A stretch of DNA of 64,000 nt from NCBI RefSeq assembly GCF_004795015.1, contig NZ_SSBI01000029.1, forward strand, positions 31,449 to 95,448, written 5' to 3'. The notes beneath the pieces are model-generated. The model made no database searches and had not been told where the DNA came from. It saw only the letters and a program-made list of their open reading frames with translations. Position numbers and translations under genes: made by a program. This DNA is from Streptomyces sp. A1277 (GTDB lineage: Bacteria; Actinomycetota; Actinomycetes; Streptomycetales; Streptomycetaceae). Shown here piece after piece: positions 51,737-59,970 of the stretch. Numbering within the stretch: position 1 is the first letter of the stretch; each line of letters opens with the position of its first letter.

Positions 51737-53173
51737 GTGAGTCCGACCGCAACGACCGGTTTCTGCCGGGTGACCGTCGTGACCCCCGACAGCCGGATCG
51801 ACGTCGCCCTGCCCGAGGACATCGCCGCCGCCGACATCTGGCCGGAGATCCTGCGCCTCACCGGCAGACCCCGGACCACCACCGCCCCCACCGGCTACCA
51901 CCTCGTACGCCTCGACGGCACGGTCCTGCACGGCGACCGCACCCTCGCGGCCCAACGCGTCCTGGACGGCGAACTCCTCACCCTGCGCCCCTTCGCCGCC
52001 TCGCTGCCCCCACCCGTCTTCGACGACGTCGCGGACGCCATCGCCTCGGCCGGGCGCGACCGCCACCTGTGGAGCGACGACCTGCTGCGCGGCGCGGCCC
52101 CGGCGGCCGGCGCGCTGCTCCTCCTCCTCGCGGCCCTCGTGCTGTGGCAGGCCGCCCCGGACCACGCCATGCACGGCCTGCCCGGCGTCGTCGCCGGCAC
52201 CGCGGGACTGCTGCTGATCACCGTCGCGGGGGTACGCGCCCGGGTCTACGCGGACCGCGTCACCGCCACCGCACTCGGCCTCGGCGCCCTGCCCCTCGTC
52301 CTCCTCGCCGGCTCCGGCCTCATCGCCCCCGACCCCGGCCGGGGACCGGGGCGGCTGCAATTCCTGCTCGGCTGCGCCGCCGTCCTGGTCGCCGCCACCG
52401 TCCTGACCGCGCTCGCCCCGCGCGGCGACGCCCCCTTCGTCGGCGCGGCCCTCCTTTCCGGCGCGGGCGCCCTGGCGGCCTTCGCCGCGATCCTCACCGA
52501 AACCTCCGCCACCCGGACCGCCGCCGTCTGCGCCCCGGCCGCCCTCGGCCTCATCGCCTTCCTGCCCGGCCTCTCCGCCCGCTTCGCCCGGCTCCCCATC
52601 GGACACGCCCCGCCGGACCCCGCCGACCCCCTCGCCGATACGGACCCGGACCCCGATTCCGGCCCGCGCGCCGCCCCCGTCGACGCCCGCCTCGTCGCGG
52701 ACCGGGCCCGGCGCGGCCACGAACTGCTGCTCGGCCTGGCCGGCGGCTGCGCGGGCCTGGTCACGGCGGCCGCCGCCGTACTCGGCTGCTCCGGCGACAC
52801 CTGGGGCCGGCTCCTCGCCCTCGCCGCGGGGCTCGCGCTCCTGCTGCGCGCCCGCCTCTTCCGCTACACCGCCCAGGTCCTGTGCCTGCTCACGGCGGGC
52901 ATCGGCGCGCTCGCCGCCCTGGTCGCCGGCCTCGCCCTGACCTCCCACGGCGCCGGTCCGGCCGCGCACCTCCCTGCCGCCGGTATGTGCGCGGGCCTCG
53001 TCGCGGGCGCCGTACTCCTCACCGCCGCCGGGGTGACCGTCCCGCGCAAGGGCCTGACCCCGTTCTGGGGGAGGTGCCTGGACCTGGCCGAGAGCGCGCT
53101 CCTGCTCTCCCTCGTACCGCTCTGCCTCGCCGTCCTCGACCTCTTCGCCCGCGCGAGGGCGCTCACCGGCTGA
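51737..53173 (+). CDS. eccD: type VII secretion protein EccD
   Basis: A 478-residue integral membrane protein. Residues about 8–90 form a ubiquitin-like (YukD) domain: CRVTVVTPDSRIDVALPEDI and YHLVRLDGTVLHGDRTLAAQ. About eleven membrane helices follow from residue 120 on, with a polar loop near residues 285–320. EccD forms the membrane vestibule of the ESX complex. The GTG at 51737 gives the full ubiquitin-like domain; CAGGGG is 12 bases upstream, so a later GTG is possible. It ends 176 bases before rpsO. Confidence 0.92.
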   Translation: MSPTATTGFCRVTVVTPDSRIDVALPEDIAAADIWPEILRLTGRPRTTTAPTGYHLVRLDGTVLHGDRTLAAQRVLDGELLTLRPFAASLPPPVFDDVADAIASAGRDRHLWSDDLLRGAAPAAGALLLLLAALVLWQAAPDHAMHGLPGVVAGTAGLLLITVAGVRARVYADRVTATALGLGALPLVLLAGSGLIAPDPGRGPGRLQFLLGCAAVLVAATVLTALAPRGDAPFVGAALLSGAGALAAFAAILTETSATRTAAVCAPAALGLIAFLPGLSARFARLPIGHAPPDPADPLADTDPDPDSGPRAAPVDARLVADRARRGHELLLGLAGGCAGLVTAAAAVLGCSGDTWGRLLALAAGLALLLRARLFRYTAQVLCLLTAGIGALAALVAGLALTSHGAGPAAHLPAAGMCAGLVAGAVLLTAAGVTVPRKGLTPFWGRCLDLAESALLLSLVPLCLAVLDLFARARALTG

Positions 53174-53349
53174 CACCCGTCGGGGCCGGTCCGGGCGGCT
53201 GGTAGTCTGGCTGTGGCCGTTTGTGTACGCGTTCCCGGTTCGCTCTGGGAACTGCGCTCATCGGACCCTCGCTCCCGAGTCACCCAAGCTCCCCTGAGAA
53301 CCAGACCAGGGGCACTCGTGGGCGCATCGAAGACCAAGAGGAGTACCGC

Positions 53350-53640
53350 GTGCCGCTCGACGCCGCTACGAAGAAGCAGATCATGACCGAGTTCGCGCAG
53401 AAGGAGGGCGACACCGGTTCCCCCGAGGTTCAGGTCGCCATGCTCTCGCGCCGCATCTCGGACCTCACCGAGCACCTCAAGACGCACAAGCACGACCACC
53501 ACTCCCGCCGTGGTCTGCTGATCCTGGTCGGCCAGCGTCGCCGCCTCCTGCAGTACCTGGCCAAGAAGGACATCCAGCGCTTCCGTGCGCTCGTCGACCG
53601 CCTCGGCATCCGCCGCGGTGCGGCCGGCGGCGCCAAGTAA
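53350..53640 (+). CDS. rpsO: 30S ribosomal protein S15
   Basis: A 96-residue ribosomal protein binding the central domain of 16S rRNA. Typical S15 features are KKQIMTEFAQKEGDTGSPEV, LTEHLKTHKHDHHSRRGLL and RRLLQYLAKKDIQRFRALVD. The last residues (GAAGGAK) slightly extend the family length. The GTG at 53350 has GAGGAG just upstream; a longer frame runs back to 53221 but covers the leader. S15 often regulates its own message through the leader; nothing specific was identified here. Confidence 0.96.
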   Translation: MPLDAATKKQIMTEFAQKEGDTGSPEVQVAMLSRRISDLTEHLKTHKHDHHSRRGLLILVGQRRRLLQYLAKKDIQRFRALVDRLGIRRGAAGGAK

Positions 53641-53651
53641 GGACGCTGCGC

Positions 53652-53688
53652 AAGGGAGCGGTTCCCTCACTCAGGGGGCCGCTCCCTT
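53652..53688 (+). terminator. hairpin after rpsO
   Basis: Arms 53652–53667 and 53673–53688 form 16 pairs including two G·U, with a five-base loop. In Streptomyces the rpsO–pnp read-through RNA is known to fold in this gap and be cut by RNase III. Confidence 0.75.
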
Positions 53689-53788
53689 TGCCGTACGTGC
53701 GGTACCGGGGGCAACCTCAGTAACCTGGACGTACAACAACAGACGAGGAGAGGCGCCCCACGGCCGCCGCCGGTCCTCGGTAGTGGCC

Positions 53789-53820
53789 CCCGGGACAACG
53801 CCCGGGAGCTTCGATCGAAG
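53789..53820 (+). promoter_or_regulatory. inverted repeats in the pnp leader
   Basis: CCCGGG at 53789–53794 can pair with 53801–53806, and CTTCGATCGAAG at 53809–53820 is a perfect 12-base palindrome. They lie about 90 bases before the pnp start. RNase III or PNPase autocontrol of this leader is known in other species; it is inferred here. Confidence 0.45.
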
Positions 53821-53910
53821 ACCGGCCCCGCACACACGGCGCGCTTCTCCGCTCCGTCCGACGCCACACGGGCGCCGGGACGAAAGACGACGAGTATGGA
53901 GAATTCACTA

Positions 53911-56124
53911 GTGGAGAACGAGACCCACTACGCCGAGGCCGTTATCGACAACGGAACCTTCGGCACCCGCACCATCCGCTTCGAGACGGGCCGCCTTGCC
54001 AAGCAGGCCGCAGGCTCCGCCGTCGCGTACCTGGACGACGACACCATGGTGCTGTCGGCCACCACCGCTTCCAAGCGGCCCAAGGACAACCTCGACTTCT
54101 TCCCCCTCACGGTGGACGTCGAGGAGCGGCAGTACGCCGCAGGCAAGATCCCCGGCTCCTTCTTCCGCCGGGAGGGCCGCCCCTCCGAGGACGCGATCCT
54201 CACCTGCCGCCTGATCGACCGCCCGCTGCGCCCCTCCTTCACCAAGGGCCTGCGCAACGAGATCCAGATCGTCGAGACGATCATGGCGCTCAACCCCGAC
54301 CACCTGTACGACGTGGTCGCGATCAACGCCGCCTCCGCCTCCACGATCCTGGCGGGCCTGCCCTTCTCCGGCCCGATCGGCGCCACCCGCGTCGCCCTGA
54401 TCAAGGGCCAGTGGGTCGCCTTCCCGACGCACACCGAGCTCGAGGACGCCGTCTTCGACATGGTCGTCGCCGGCCGCGTCCTGGAGGACGGCGACGTCGC
54501 GATCATGATGGTCGAGGCCGAGGCCACCGAGAAGACCATCCAGCTCGTCAAGGACGGCGCCGAGGCCCCGACCGAAGAGGTCGTCGCCGCCGGTCTGGAA
54601 GCCGCGAAGCCCTTCATCAAGGCGCTCTGCAAGGCCCAGTCCGACCTCGCCGCCAAGGCCGCCAAGCCCACCGGTGAGTTCCCGGTCTTCCTCGACTACC
54701 AGGACGACGTCCTGGAGGCGCTCACCAAGGCCGTCAGCACCGAGCTCTCCAAGGCGCTCACCATCGCCGGCAAGCAGGAGCGCGAGGCGGAGCTCGACCG
54801 CATCAAGGAGATCGCGGGCGAGAAGCTCCTCCCGGCCTTCGAGGGCCGCGAGAAGGAGATCTCCGGTGCCTACCGCGCGCTGACCAAGAAGCTGGTCCGC
54901 GAGCGCGTCATCAAGGACAAGGTCCGCATCGACGGCCGCGGCGTCACGGACATCCGTACGCTCGCCGCCGAGGTCGAGGCCATCCCGCGCGTGCACGGCT
55001 CGGCGCTGTTCGAGCGTGGCGAGACCCAGATCCTGGGCGTCACCACCCTCAACATGCTCCGCATGGAGCAGCAGCTGGACACCCTCTCCCCGGTGACCCG
55101 CAAGCGCTACATGCACAACTACAACTTCCCGCCGTACTCCGTCGGCGAGACCGGCCGCGTGGGCTCGCCCAAGCGCCGCGAGATCGGCCACGGAGCGCTC
55201 GCCGAGCGCGCCATCGTGCCGGTCCTGCCGTCGCGCGAGGAGTTCCCCTACGCGATCCGCCAGGTCTCCGAGGCGCTGGGCTCCAACGGCTCGACGTCCA
55301 TGGGCTCGGTCTGCGCCTCCACCATGTCCCTGCTGAACGCCGGTGTGCCCCTCAAGGCCGCCGTCGCCGGCATCGCCATGGGCCTGATCTCCCAGGAGAT
55401 CGACGGCAAGACCCACTACGTCGCCCTCACCGACATCCTCGGTGCCGAGGACGCGTTCGGTGACATGGACTTCAAGGTCGCCGGTACGAAGCAGTTCGTG
55501 ACCGCGCTCCAGCTCGACACCAAGCTCGACGGCATCCCCGCCTCGGTCCTGGCCGCCGCGCTGAAGCAGGCCCGTGACGCCCGCCTCCACATCCTCGACG
55601 TGATGAACGAGGCCATCGACGTCCCGGACGAGATGTCCCCGAACGCCCCGCGGATCATCACCGTCAAGATCCCGGTGGACAAGATCGGTGAGGTCATCGG
55701 CCCCAAGGGCAAGATGATCAACCAGATCCAGGAGGACACCGGCGCCGACATCACGATCGAGGACGACGGCACCATCTACATCGGTGCCCAGCAGGGCTCG
55801 CAGGCCGAGGCCGCCCGCGCCACGATCAACGCGATCGCCAACCCGACCATGCCGGAGGTCGGCGAGCGCTACCTGGGTACGGTCGTCAAGACCACCACCT
55901 TCGGTGCGTTCGTGTCGCTCATGCCGGGCAAGGACGGCCTGCTGCACATCTCGCAGATCCGCAAGCTCGCCGGTGGCAAGCGCGTGGAGAACGTCGAGGA
56001 CGTGCTCGGCGTCGGCGCCAAGGTCCAGGTCGAGATCGCCGAGATCGACTCCCGCGGCAAGCTCTCCCTCATCCCCGTCATCGAGGGTGAAGAGGACGAG
56101 AAGAAGGACGACACCGACAAGTGA
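53911..56124 (+). CDS. pnp: polyribonucleotide nucleotidyltransferase (PNPase)
   Basis: A 737-residue enzyme for phosphorolytic 3'–5' RNA decay and, in Streptomyces, RNA tailing. Two RNase PH domains, the second with FERGETQILGVTTLN, flank an all-helical region. A KH domain (KIGEVIGPKGKMINQIQED) and an S1 domain (GTVVKTTTFGAFVSLMPGKD) follow. I prefer the GTG at 53911: the family begins ENETHYAEAVIDNG and GGAG sits nine bases ahead; an ATG at 53896 would add five residues. The stop overlaps the next start (GTGA), coupling it to the M16 peptidase. Confidence 0.95.
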   Translation: MENETHYAEAVIDNGTFGTRTIRFETGRLAKQAAGSAVAYLDDDTMVLSATTASKRPKDNLDFFPLTVDVEERQYAAGKIPGSFFRREGRPSEDAILTCRLIDRPLRPSFTKGLRNEIQIVETIMALNPDHLYDVVAINAASASTILAGLPFSGPIGATRVALIKGQWVAFPTHTELEDAVFDMVVAGRVLEDGDVAIMMVEAEATEKTIQLVKDGAEAPTEEVVAAGLEAAKPFIKALCKAQSDLAAKAAKPTGEFPVFLDYQDDVLEALTKAVSTELSKALTIAGKQEREAELDRIKEIAGEKLLPAFEGREKEISGAYRALTKKLVRERVIKDKVRIDGRGVTDIRTLAAEVEAIPRVHGSALFERGETQILGVTTLNMLRMEQQLDTLSPVTRKRYMHNYNFPPYSVGETGRVGSPKRREIGHGALAERAIVPVLPSREEFPYAIRQVSEALGSNGSTSMGSVCASTMSLLNAGVPLKAAVAGIAMGLISQEIDGKTHYVALTDILGAEDAFGDMDFKVAGTKQFVTALQLDTKLDGIPASVLAAALKQARDARLHILDVMNEAIDVPDEMSPNAPRIITVKIPVDKIGEVIGPKGKMINQIQEDTGADITIEDDGTIYIGAQQGSQAEAARATINAIANPTMPEVGERYLGTVVKTTTFGAFVSLMPGKDGLLHISQIRKLAGGKRVENVEDVLGVGAKVQVEIAEIDSRGKLSLIPVIEGEEDEKKDDTDK

Positions 56125-57500
56125 CGTCCCGTAGTTCCGCGACGACGGCCCGCCCCTCCTCCGAGGGGCGGGCCGTCGCCCGTACCCAAACGCTCCTCAA
56201 GGGCAGCAACGGCATCGGCACCGTGCGCCGCACGGTCCTCCCCGGCGGCCTCCGCGTCGTCACCGAGACCCTGCCCTCCGTACGCTCCGCGACCTTCGGC
56301 ATCTGGGCCAACGTCGGATCACGCGACGAGACCCCCGCCCTGAACGGCGCGACGCACTACCTCGAACACCTCCTCTTCAAGGGCACCGCCAAGCGCAGCG
56401 CCCTCGACATCTCCTCCGCCATCGACGCGGTCGGCGGCGAGATGAACGCCTTCACGGCGAAGGAGTACACCTGCTACTACGCGCGGGTCCTCGACACGGA
56501 CCTGCCGCTGGCCATCGACGTCGTCTGCGACATGCTGACCGGCTCGCTGATCGCCCCCGAGGACGTCGACGCCGAACGCGGCGTGATCCTCGAAGAGATC
56601 GCGATGACGGAGGACGACCCGGGCGACTGCGTGCACGACCTGTTCGCGCACACGATGCTCGGCGACACCCCGCTCGGCCGCCCCGTCCTCGGCACGGTCG
56701 ACACGATCAACGCCCTGAACCGCGGCCAGATCGCCCGCTTCTACAAGAAGCACTACGACCCCACCCGCCTGGTCGTGGCCGCCGCCGGCAACATCGACCA
56801 CGCCACCGTCGTACGCCAGGTCCGCAAGGCGTTCGAACGAGCCGGTGCCCTCACCCGCACCGACGCCGTCCCCACCGCGCCCCGCGAGGGCTCCCGCGCC
56901 CTGCGCACCGCCGGCCGGGTCGAGGTGCTGGGCCGCAAGACCGAGCAGGCCCACGTGGTCCTCGGCATGCCGGGACTGGCCCGCACCGACGAGCGCCGCT
57001 GGGCCCTCGGCGTCCTCAACACCGCCCTCGGCGGCGGTATGAGCTCCCGCCTCTTCCAGGAGGTACGGGAGAAGCGCGGCCTCGCCTACAGCGTCTACTC
57101 GTACACCTCCGGCTTCGCGGACTGCGGCCTGTTCGGCGTGTACGCGGGCTGCCGGCCCAGCCAGGTGCACGACGTCCTCAAGATCTGCCGCGACGAGCTC
57201 GACCGGGTCGCGTCGGACGGACTGAGCGACGAGGAGATCGGCCGCGCCATCGGCCAGCTCTCCGGCTCCACCGTCCTCGGCCTGGAGGACACCGGCGCGC
57301 TGATGAACCGCATCGGCAAGAGCGAGCTGTGCTGGGGCGAGCAGATGTCGGTCGACGACATGCTGGCCCGTATCGGCGAGGTGACACCGGACGACGTCCG
57401 CTCGGTGGCGGGCGAGATCCTCGGACACCGCCCCTCGCTGTCCGTCATCGGACCGCTCAAGGACAAGCAGGCCGGCCGCCTCCACGAAGCGGTCGCCTAA
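56121..57500 (+). CDS. M16 family zinc metallopeptidase (PepR/YmxG type)
   Basis: A 459-residue peptidase of the pitrilysin/processing-peptidase type. The inverted zinc motif HYLEH is at residues 79–83, and the third ligand, Glu159, lies in ERGVILEEI. The C-terminal half has the inactive partner-domain signature GGGMSSRLFQEVREKRGLAYS. The substrate is unknown. It follows pnp in many actinobacteria (PepR in M. tuberculosis) and is coupled to it here by a four-base overlap. dapB follows 24 bases later. Confidence 0.92.
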   Translation: MTSRSSATTARPSSEGRAVARTQTLLKGSNGIGTVRRTVLPGGLRVVTETLPSVRSATFGIWANVGSRDETPALNGATHYLEHLLFKGTAKRSALDISSAIDAVGGEMNAFTAKEYTCYYARVLDTDLPLAIDVVCDMLTGSLIAPEDVDAERGVILEEIAMTEDDPGDCVHDLFAHTMLGDTPLGRPVLGTVDTINALNRGQIARFYKKHYDPTRLVVAAAGNIDHATVVRQVRKAFERAGALTRTDAVPTAPREGSRALRTAGRVEVLGRKTEQAHVVLGMPGLARTDERRWALGVLNTALGGGMSSRLFQEVREKRGLAYSVYSYTSGFADCGLFGVYAGCRPSQVHDVLKICRDELDRVASDGLSDEEIGRAIGQLSGSTVLGLEDTGALMNRIGKSELCWGEQMSVDDMLARIGEVTPDDVRSVAGEILGHRPSLSVIGPLKDKQAGRLHEAVA

Positions 57501-57524
57501 ATCCTCCCGTAAGGAAGCAGAGCA

Positions 57525-58277
57525 ATGAGCAAGCTGCGCGTGGCCGTTCTCGGCGCCAACGGCCGTATCGGCTCCGAGGCGGTACGAGCCGTCGAGGCCG
57601 CCGACGACCTGGAGCTGGTGGCCGCACTCGGCCGGGGCGACAAGCTGGAGACCCTGGCGGAGACCGGCGCCCAGGTCGCCGTCGAGCTCACCACCCCCGC
57701 GTCGGTGATGGACAACCTCGACTACTGCGTCGGCCACGGCATCCACGCGGTGGTCGGCACCACCGGCTGGACCGACGAACGGCTCGCGCAGCTCAACACC
57801 TGGCTCTCCGCATCCCCGGAGACCGGTGTGCTCATCGCACCGAACTTCTCCATCGGCGCGGTCCTCACCATGAAGTTCGCCCAGCAGGCGGCCCGCTACT
57901 TCGAGTCCGTCGAGGTCATCGAGCTCCACCACCCCAACAAGGCCGACGCCCCCTCGGGCACCGCCGCCCGCACCGCCCAGCTCATCGCCGACGCCCGCCG
58001 CGAGGCGGGCTGCGCCCCCCAGCCGGACGCCACCAGCACGGCACTGGACGGGGCGCGCGGCGCGGACGTCGACGGCATCCCGGTCCACTCGGTCCGCCTG
58101 CGCGGCCTGCTGGCCCACCAGGAGGTGCTGCTCGGCGGCGAGGGGGAGACCCTCACCATCCGGCACGACTCCCTGCACCACAGCAGCTTCATGCCGGGCA
58201 TCCTGCTCGGCGCCCGCCGCGTGGTGACCACTCCCGGCCTCACGTTCGGCCTGGAACACTTCCTCGACCTGAACTGA
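57525..58277 (+). CDS. dapB: 4-hydroxy-tetrahydrodipicolinate reductase
   Basis: A 250-residue NAD(P)H-dependent reductase in lysine and meso-diaminopimelate synthesis, acting right after DapA. The nucleotide motif is AVLGANGRIGSEAVRA. VVGTTGW, the LIAPNFSIGA stretch and the catalytic HHPNKADAPSGTA follow. It is likely co-transcribed with pnp and the M16 peptidase, since only 24 bases with AAGGAAG separate them. dapA lies 2.6 kb downstream rather than adjacent. Confidence 0.96.
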   Translation: MSKLRVAVLGANGRIGSEAVRAVEAADDLELVAALGRGDKLETLAETGAQVAVELTTPASVMDNLDYCVGHGIHAVVGTTGWTDERLAQLNTWLSASPETGVLIAPNFSIGAVLTMKFAQQAARYFESVEVIELHHPNKADAPSGTAARTAQLIADARREAGCAPQPDATSTALDGARGADVDGIPVHSVRLRGLLAHQEVLLGGEGETLTIRHDSLHHSSFMPGILLGARRVVTTPGLTFGLEHFLDLN

Positions 58278-58287
58278 CTGGCCCGCC

Positions 58288-58815
58288 ATGCGCGCAAAGA
58301 TCACTTACGTCGTCACCGCCGTCGTCCTCGTCTTCTACTTCGTCCTGGTCGGCAGCCGCGGCGTCCTGCTCATCGAGCACGGCACCCTCATCACGGTGAC
58401 CTTCGGGATCGCCGTACTGGTCCTGCCGGCGATCGGCGTCTGGTTCCTGTGGAAGAACACCCAGTTCGTCCGCAGGGCCAACGCCCTGGCCGCCGAGCTG
58501 GACGCCGAGGGCGGCCTGCCGGTCGACGAGCTGCTGCGTACGCCCAGCGGCCGGATCGACCGGGACTCAGCCGACGCGGTGTTCGCCCGCCGCCGCGAGG
58601 AGACCGAGGACGCCCCCGACGACTGGCGCTGCTGGTTCCGCCTGGCCGTCGCCTACCAGGACGCCCGCGACACTCCCCGAGCCCGCAAGGCCATGCAACG
58701 AGCAATCGCCCTGCACGCGGCCACACCCAAGCCCAGCCCGCCCGGCGACCACTCCAGCCCGTCCGGCGAACAGTCCAGCCCGTCCGACGACCATTCCAGC
58801 CCGTCCGGCGTTTGA
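58288..58815 (+). CDS. small membrane protein, hypothetical, with repeat-derived C-terminal tail
   Basis: A 175-residue protein. Two membrane helices (VVTAVVLVFYFVLVGSRGVL and ITVTFGIAVLVLPAIGVWFL) are followed by a cytosolic segment with a TPR-like part (CWFRLAVAYQDARDTPRARK). The last 28 residues are Ser/Pro repeats encoded by 21-base tandem units, and the stop lies in a dispersed Streptomyces-type repeat. The original tail was probably shorter or different. The gene starts 10 bases after dapB and is likely in the same operon. No function is evident. Confidence 0.72.
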   Translation: MRAKITYVVTAVVLVFYFVLVGSRGVLLIEHGTLITVTFGIAVLVLPAIGVWFLWKNTQFVRRANALAAELDAEGGLPVDELLRTPSGRIDRDSADAVFARRREETEDAPDDWRCWFRLAVAYQDARDTPRARKAMQRAIALHAATPKPSPPGDHSSPSGEQSSPSDDHSSPSGV

Positions 58816-58848
58816 GGACAAAAAAGAGCCGTCCGGCGATTGAGGACA
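58733..58848. repeat. tandem and dispersed repeat cluster (CCGTCCGGCGTTTGAGGACA type)
   Basis: Three 21-base units start at 58733, 58754 and 58775. A fourth runs into CCGTCCGGCGTTTGAGGACA (58801–58820), and a second core differing at one base lies at 58829–58848. From general familiarity with Streptomyces genomes, this core is common at gene ends; copy number in this genome could not be checked. Confidence 0.82.
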
Positions 58849-58866
58849 CCCCACTCGCCGGACGGC
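58820..58866 (-). terminator. intrinsic terminator built from the dispersed repeat
   Basis: GCCGTCCGGCGA (58828–58839) pairs perfectly with 58855–58866. On the minus strand the stem is followed by a run of six T (58820–58825), so it can end the minus-strand membrane protein gene; on the plus strand it also lies after the gene above. Confidence 0.75.
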
Positions 58867-58888
58867 CACGCACGACCTACCGCTACCG

Positions 58889-59440
58889 CTACCGCTGCCG
58901 GTACTCGTCCCCCCACGCCTCAATCGTGTCGGCGGCCCGATCAAACGCCTCCCCCCGCGCAAGGAAATCCGCGTTGGAGTCGGTGAGCAGCGGCGGCACC
59001 GCGTCCCCGCCCTTGCGGACGACGATCAGCGCCTGGCCCTGCACCGTACGGGGGAGCCCGAGCCACTTCACCGGCTGCTGCACCGTACGCACGGCGGTGG
59101 CCCCGCTCCACGGCACGGTCGTCGTCCGGAAGAAGCTCACACGGCGCACCCCGTGCCGGCTCACCCAGGCGCCGATGCGCAGCATCCGCAGCGCGCACAG
59201 GATGATCGCCAGGGCGAGCGCGAAGCACGCGCCCGCCCCGGGCAGCGCCCCGGCGAACGCGGTGATCATCCCCGCGAACAGGATGAACGAGGCGAGCAGC
59301 AGCAGACCGGCCGCGGCGGCGACCCGCCACGGACCGGGACGGTAGGGCCGCCGCCAGCTGTCGTGGTCGTCGAACGGCAGCGCGACGTCCTCAGCGTCCG
59401 CGTCAAACGCGCGGTCGGCCGTCAGGAAGGGCAGGGGCAC
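58889..59440 (-). CDS. membrane protein, hypothetical, PH-like domain
   Basis: A 183-residue protein. A polar N-terminus is followed by two membrane helices (VAAAAGLLLLASFILFAGMI and CFALALAIILCAL). The C-terminal part reads like the bacterial PH-like domains seen after paired helices: VSRHGVRRVSFFRTTTVPW, GLPRTVQGQALIVVRKG and the closing helix FDRAADTIEAWGDEY. Function is unknown. It lies on the minus strand between dapB and thyX. Confidence 0.72.
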   Translation of the reverse strand: MPLPFLTADRAFDADAEDVALPFDDHDSWRRPYRPGPWRVAAAAGLLLLASFILFAGMITAFAGALPGAGACFALALAIILCALRMLRIGAWVSRHGVRRVSFFRTTTVPWSGATAVRTVQQPVKWLGLPRTVQGQALIVVRKGGDAVPPLLTDSNADFLARGEAFDRAADTIEAWGDEYRQR

Positions 59441-59534
59441 GACTGATCCTCACTCACAAGCACGCTCGATTGCTGTGCCCGGTGAGGCTACCGAGCAGGT
59501 GCCCGGCCGGACCACCCCAGGGGGTCCGTCCGGG

Positions 59535-59774
59535 TCAGCGCGCGTGCGCGGCCTCGGTCTGCTGGCTGTGCGCGGGTGACTTCTCGGGGGCCAGCGCGGG
59601 CAGCCCGAGCAGCAGTGCCCCGACGAGTCCACCGACGACGGCGAGACCGACCAGGACGCTTCCGGCCCGCTCGGAGACGGTGCTGCGGGGGCGCGGAGGC
59701 GGTGTGACGTTACTGCGGAACCGGTCGGCCTCGGCGACGAACGAGAACGGGACGGATTCACGCCGGCGGAACAT
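59535..59774 (-). CDS. small single-span membrane protein, hypothetical
   Basis: A 79-residue protein: a basic and polar N-terminus (MFRRRESVPFSFVAEADRF), one membrane helix (VLVGLAVVGGLVGALLLGL) and a short polar tail. The ATG at 59774 is supported by AAGGAGAG on the minus strand at the right distance. No family is recognised. It is divergent from thyX and shares its 196-base upstream region. Confidence 0.6.
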   Translation of the reverse strand: MFRRRESVPFSFVAEADRFRSNVTPPPRPRSTVSERAGSVLVGLAVVGGLVGALLLGLPALAPEKSPAHSQQTEAAHAR

Positions 59775-59926
59775 GAGGTGGCTCTCCTTGAATTCTCTTT
59801 CGGGTGGTGCTACTGAGTCAGACGTACGGCGGGCCCGATCGGTGCCCCGAATCGCCGGTTCGCCCGGGGAAATCACAAGAAAGCCACCGGGCAGACGCGG
59901 AGGCGGGGGTCCCGGTTCGCGGCCCG

Positions 59927-59932
59927 TAAAGT
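59927..59932 (+). promoter_or_regulatory. possible -10 box of thyX
   Basis: TAAAGT, 38 bases before the thyX GTG, resembles a vegetative -10 box. A convincing -35 box is missing. Confidence 0.28.
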
Positions 59933-59970
59933 GGACGCCGCCCGAGCGACACCATTGGAAGGACCCGTCG

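Noticed and set aside
59450..59761. A 103-codon minus-strand frame overlapping the small membrane protein gene
   Set aside because: Its product is Ser/Pro/Arg-rich with no start signal, while the overlapping frame has a ribosome site and a clear membrane helix.
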